DNA from: Mycolicibacterium komanii
GTDB lineage: Bacteria; Actinomycetota; Actinomycetes; Mycobacteriales; Mycobacteriaceae
Length of the DNA stretch: 64,000 bases
Reading direction: 5' to 3'
Assembly (NCBI RefSeq): GCF_001050035.1
Contig: NZ_CVTA01000013.1
Location: 41,886 to 105,885, forward strand
The notes under the pieces were generated by a model. It was not told where the DNA came from and made no database searches. It saw only the letters and a program-made list of their open reading frames with translations. The translations under genes and the position numbers were made by a program. This document shows, piece by piece, positions 61,405 to 64,000 of the stretch (its first letter is position 1; every line of letters begins with the position of its first letter).

Positions 61405-62502
61405 GTGGCTGGGAGATTTCGGGATTCTGGCGCCAAACGCGTGGTCGTGTGGGGCACCGGCTTCGTGGGCAGGATGGTGATCCCCGAGATCGTCAAGCAC
61501 CCGCTGTTCGAACTGGTCGGCGTCGGGGTGAGCAACCCGGACAAGGTCGGTCGCGACGTCGGCGAGATCTGCGGGCTGGGAGCCCCGCTGGGATTGACCG
61601 TGACCGACGACGTCGACGCACTGATCGCGCTGAAACCCGATGCGCTGGTGCACTACGGGCCGACCGCCAACCACGCCGACGACAACATCGCGCTGATCAC
61701 CCGGTTCCTGCGGGCCGGCATCGACGTGTGCTCGACCGCGATGACGCCGTGGATCTGGCCGACCATGCACCTCAACCCGCCGAACTGGATCGAACCCATC
61801 ACCGAGGCTTGTGAACTCGGCGAGTCGTCGTGCCTGACCACCGGCATCGACCCCGGGTTCGCCAACGACTTGTTCCCGATGACGCTGATGGGCCTGTGTT
61901 CGGAGGTCCGCAAGGTCCGCGCCTCGGAGCTGCTGGACTACACCAACTACGAGGGCGACTACGACCGCGAGATGGGTATCGGTAAGCCGCCGGAGTACCG
62001 GCCGCTGCTGGAGAACCCCGACATCCTGATATTCGCCTGGGGCGCAACGGTTCCGATGATCGCGCACGCCGCGGGGATCATGCTCGACGAGATCACCACG
62101 ACATGGGACAAGTGGGTCACGCCGACCGAACGCAAGACCGCGAAGGGAGTCATCGCCCCCGGAAACGTCGCGGCCGTGCGGTTCACCATCAACGGCGTGT
62201 ACCAGGGTGAGACGCGGATCCAGCTCGAACACGTGAACCGGATCGGCAACGACGCCGCACCCGACTGGCCGTCGGGCAACGAGAACGACGTCTACCGCGT
62301 CGACATCGAGGGCACGCCGAGCATCTTCCAGGAGACGGCGTTCCGATTCACCGACGGTTCCGGCCGCGACGCCGCCGCAGCCGGTTGCCTGGCGACCGGC
62401 CTGCGCGCACTCAACGCCGTGCCCGCGGTCAACGACCTCTCACCCGGTTGGTTGACGGCGCTGGATTTGCCTTTGATTCCGGGCGCAGGCACCATCCGCT
62501 GA
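61405..62502 (+). CDS. DapB-fold NAD(P)-binding oxidoreductase
   Basis: 365 residues from a GTG with an AAGG box upstream. Rossmann motif VVVWGTGFVGRMVIPEIVKH and VGVGVSNPDKVGRDVGEICG, then VHYGPTANHADDNIALITRF, TTGIDPGFANDLFPMTLMG and SGNENDVYRVDIEGTPSIF. This is the dihydrodipicolinate-reductase-like group common in actinobacteria (related to 2,4-diaminopentanoate dehydrogenase). The substrate is unknown. Its TGA shares a base with the ATG of the next gene. Confidence 0.82.
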   Translation: MAGRFRDSGAKRVVVWGTGFVGRMVIPEIVKHPLFELVGVGVSNPDKVGRDVGEICGLGAPLGLTVTDDVDALIALKPDALVHYGPTANHADDNIALITRFLRAGIDVCSTAMTPWIWPTMHLNPPNWIEPITEACELGESSCLTTGIDPGFANDLFPMTLMGLCSEVRKVRASELLDYTNYEGDYDREMGIGKPPEYRPLLENPDILIFAWGATVPMIAHAAGIMLDEITTTWDKWVTPTERKTAKGVIAPGNVAAVRFTINGVYQGETRIQLEHVNRIGNDAAPDWPSGNENDVYRVDIEGTPSIFQETAFRFTDGSGRDAAAAGCLATGLRALNAVPAVNDLSPGWLTALDLPLIPGAGTIR

Positions 62503-64000
62503 TGGCTGACGGCGTAGGACTCTCGGTCGGGGCCACGAATCTGGCGGCCGTCGTCGTGGGCAGGGCCGCCCTGACCCGGTCCCCGGTGCTGACCCTGTTT
62601 CCCCACCGGCCGTCCGAGGTCGGCGTGCCCAGCGAGAACCGCAACCTCAACGAACGCGGGCTGATACTGACCGACTTCGTCGACCGCGTCGGGGATCCGG
62701 TCGGAATCGTGGCCGCCGACGGCACCACTCACAAGGCTGAAGTCGTGCTCGCCGACGCCCTGCGGGCCATGCTGCACGCGGTCGGGGGCGGGCGCAGTCC
62801 CGTCGGCCAGATCGCGGTGACGCATCCCGCGCACTGGCGGCCCGCCTCGGTCGACGCCCTGCGCGGTGCGCTGGCCGCGATTCCCGAGTTCGCGCGCCCC
62901 CAGCCCGCGCCCGTCGTCTCCGATGCGGTGGCCGCGCTGACCTCGCTCAAGGACGAGCCGGGGGTGCCGGCCCGCGGCGTCATCGCGCTCTGCGACTTCG
63001 GCGGCTCCGGTACCAGCATCAGCCTGTTCGACGCGGACAACGGCTATGCGCAGATCGGCGAGACCGTCCGTCACCACGACCTGTCCGGTGACCTGGTCGA
63101 CCAGGCGCTGTTGACCCATGTCATCGATGACCTGTCCGCGGCCGGTGCCGTCGACTTGTCGAGCACCTCGGCGATCGGATCGCTGTCGCGGCTGCGTGCG
63201 CAGTGCCGCGGCGCCAAGGAACGGCTGTCCACCGCGGCGTTCACGTCGTTGGTCGCCGAACTGCCCGGACACCGCAGCGACGTGCGCCTCACCCGCACCG
63301 AACTCGACGAGGTGCTGCGCGGCCCGCTCGCCGGTTTCGCCGATGTTCTACAGGACACGTTGCAGCGCAACGGTGTTCGAGAACTCGCCGCCGTGGTGTC
63401 AGTGGGTGGCGGTGCGCGCATCCCGGCCATCACCACCACGCTCTCGGAGCGGTTCCGGGCGCCGGTCATCACGTCGGCCCATCCCGAACTGTCCGCGGCC
63501 GAGGGTGGCGGGCTGGCCGCGGTCCGGGGCACCGTCGAAGATGGGATGACGGCGATGTCCGCGGCCCCCGGCGCAGCGGCAGCCGCCGCGGCAGCGACCG
63601 CGATGGCCCCCGAGGTCGGCGCCCAGGGCGATGAGGCACCGCCACAGTCGGGGTCGGTCGGAGCCCTGGCGTGGTCGGACGCCGACGAGGTGCCCGACGT
63701 CCCCGAGGCCATGGGCACCGACCCGTATGACTACTCGGCTCCCGCCGCGGACGACGTGCGTCCGCAGATGCAGTTCGAGGACGAGTCCTGGGACGACGTC
63801 CCACAGCGGCCGGTGCCCTGGTACCGCAATCCGGCGGTCCCGCTCGCGGGCGGAGTCCTCGTGGTGCTGGCCGCGCTGGTGGCCGCGGTGGTGTGGGTGA
63901 TGTCCGGTGACGAGTCCGCGCCCGAGCCCGCATCGACCACCACGCCGCCGACGGCCACACCGCCACCCACGACAACCACCCCCGCCGAGCCGCCCCCGAC
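62502..64000 (+). CDS. Hsp70-like ATPase with membrane anchor and Pro/Thr tail (partial)
   Basis: The reading frame is open from the ATG at 62502 (MADGVGLSVGATNLAAVVVG) to the window end, about 499 residues. Actin/Hsp70 fold signs: phosphate-2 motif ALCDFGGSGTSISLFD near residue 170 and adenosine motif AAVVSVGGGARIPAI near residue 300. An Ala-rich acidic linker leads to one membrane helix (about 445-467, LAGGVLVVLAALVAAVVWVM), then a Thr/Pro-rich outer tail. It lacks the substrate-binding domain of DnaK. Similar to proline-rich Hsp70-like proteins of mycobacteria. It overlaps the DapB-fold gene by one base. Confidence 0.8.
   Translation, partial: MADGVGLSVGATNLAAVVVGRAALTRSPVLTLFPHRPSEVGVPSENRNLNERGLILTDFVDRVGDPVGIVAADGTTHKAEVVLADALRAMLHAVGGGRSPVGQIAVTHPAHWRPASVDALRGALAAIPEFARPQPAPVVSDAVAALTSLKDEPGVPARGVIALCDFGGSGTSISLFDADNGYAQIGETVRHHDLSGDLVDQALLTHVIDDLSAAGAVDLSSTSAIGSLSRLRAQCRGAKERLSTAAFTSLVAELPGHRSDVRLTRTELDEVLRGPLAGFADVLQDTLQRNGVRELAAVVSVGGGARIPAITTTLSERFRAPVITSAHPELSAAEGGGLAAVRGTVEDGMTAMSAAPGAAAAAAAATAMAPEVGAQGDEAPPQSGSVGALAWSDADEVPDVPEAMGTDPYDYSAPAADDVRPQMQFEDESWDDVPQRPVPWYRNPAVPLAGGVLVVLAALVAAVVWVMSGDESAPEPASTTTPPTATPPPTTTTPAEPPP

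Overview
The window is high-GC actinobacterial DNA and almost certainly comes from a mycobacterium, probably a Mycolicibacterium-like environmental species. The evidence is an Mce lipid-import operon with its Mas-type partner, DUF732 and excalibur secreted proteins, an AMIN-like lipoprotein, a DUF4185 protein, a mycofactocin-type SDR, an F420-type LLM enzyme, and a gene order at 31-41 kb that recalls M. tuberculosis Rv2327 to Rv2313c. Genes are packed with 4-bp ATGA/GTGA overlaps, and several starts look leaderless. Family and synteny statements come from memory; no database search was possible.

Region 1 (1-5.1 kb) is the 3' part of an mce operon: the tail of an MceC-like gene, then MceD, MceE and MceF proteins, an Mce-associated membrane protein and a secreted DUF3298/RsiV-like protein. 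Region 2 (5.1-30 kb) is a dense CoA-thioester catabolic cluster. It holds an aldehyde dehydrogenase, a FadR-type regulator, a family III CoA-transferase, a lipocalin-like protein, a TesB thioesterase, two acyl-CoA synthetases, a tandemly duplicated GntR/FCD regulator, two enoyl-CoA hydratases, a P450, a double-hotdog dehydratase, an APH-like kinase, a fused double acyl-CoA dehydrogenase, a DUF35 protein, an Ltp2-like thiolase-fold protein, a mycofactocin SDR, an F420-type LLM enzyme, an AveC-like membrane protein and an amidohydrolase. The acyl-CoA dehydrogenase, dehydratase and DUF35/Ltp2 set parallels the last side-chain cycle of cholesterol degradation, which ends in a retro-aldol cleavage. 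However, none of the sterol KstR or KstR2 operators was seen. Instead, four intergenic regions carry a shared, undescribed 17-bp element (approximately TWAWWCAGYNTACTNAW) that overlaps probable -10 boxes, and a fifth has a degenerate copy. Together these suggest a dedicated regulon for import and breakdown of an unidentified branched or cyclic lipid or terpenoid.

Region 3 (30-41.5 kb) is conserved housekeeping: an MFS exporter and MarR regulator, an ECF transporter whose S component and two ATPases are fused in one protein plus EcfT, the UspABC sugar-import components (no ATPase gene), TldD/TldE and an AhpD-like protein, ending at a tRNA with anticodon CAT. Region 4 (41.6-45 kb), just after the tRNA, looks like an accessory insertion: a Ser/Thr-rich secreted protein, a decayed IS481-family transposase, a small membrane gene apparently cut by it, and a second P450.

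Region 5 (45-64 kb) is mostly envelope and transport functions: an AMIN-like lipoprotein, an excalibur protein, a transglycosylase-DUF1460 fusion, a DUF732 protein, an acyl-CoA dehydrogenase, a Pro/Gln-repeat secreted protein, a PhoD-like phosphatase, an SDR, a complete Dpp-type peptide ABC transporter, a secreted protein next to a DUF4185 (GH183-like) protein, a DapB-fold oxidoreductase and an Hsp70-like membrane protein cut by the window end. Long hairpins lie at several gene ends (29.9, 45.0, 49.8 and 53.7 kb). No intergenic stretch longer than about 300 bp lacks a described feature.
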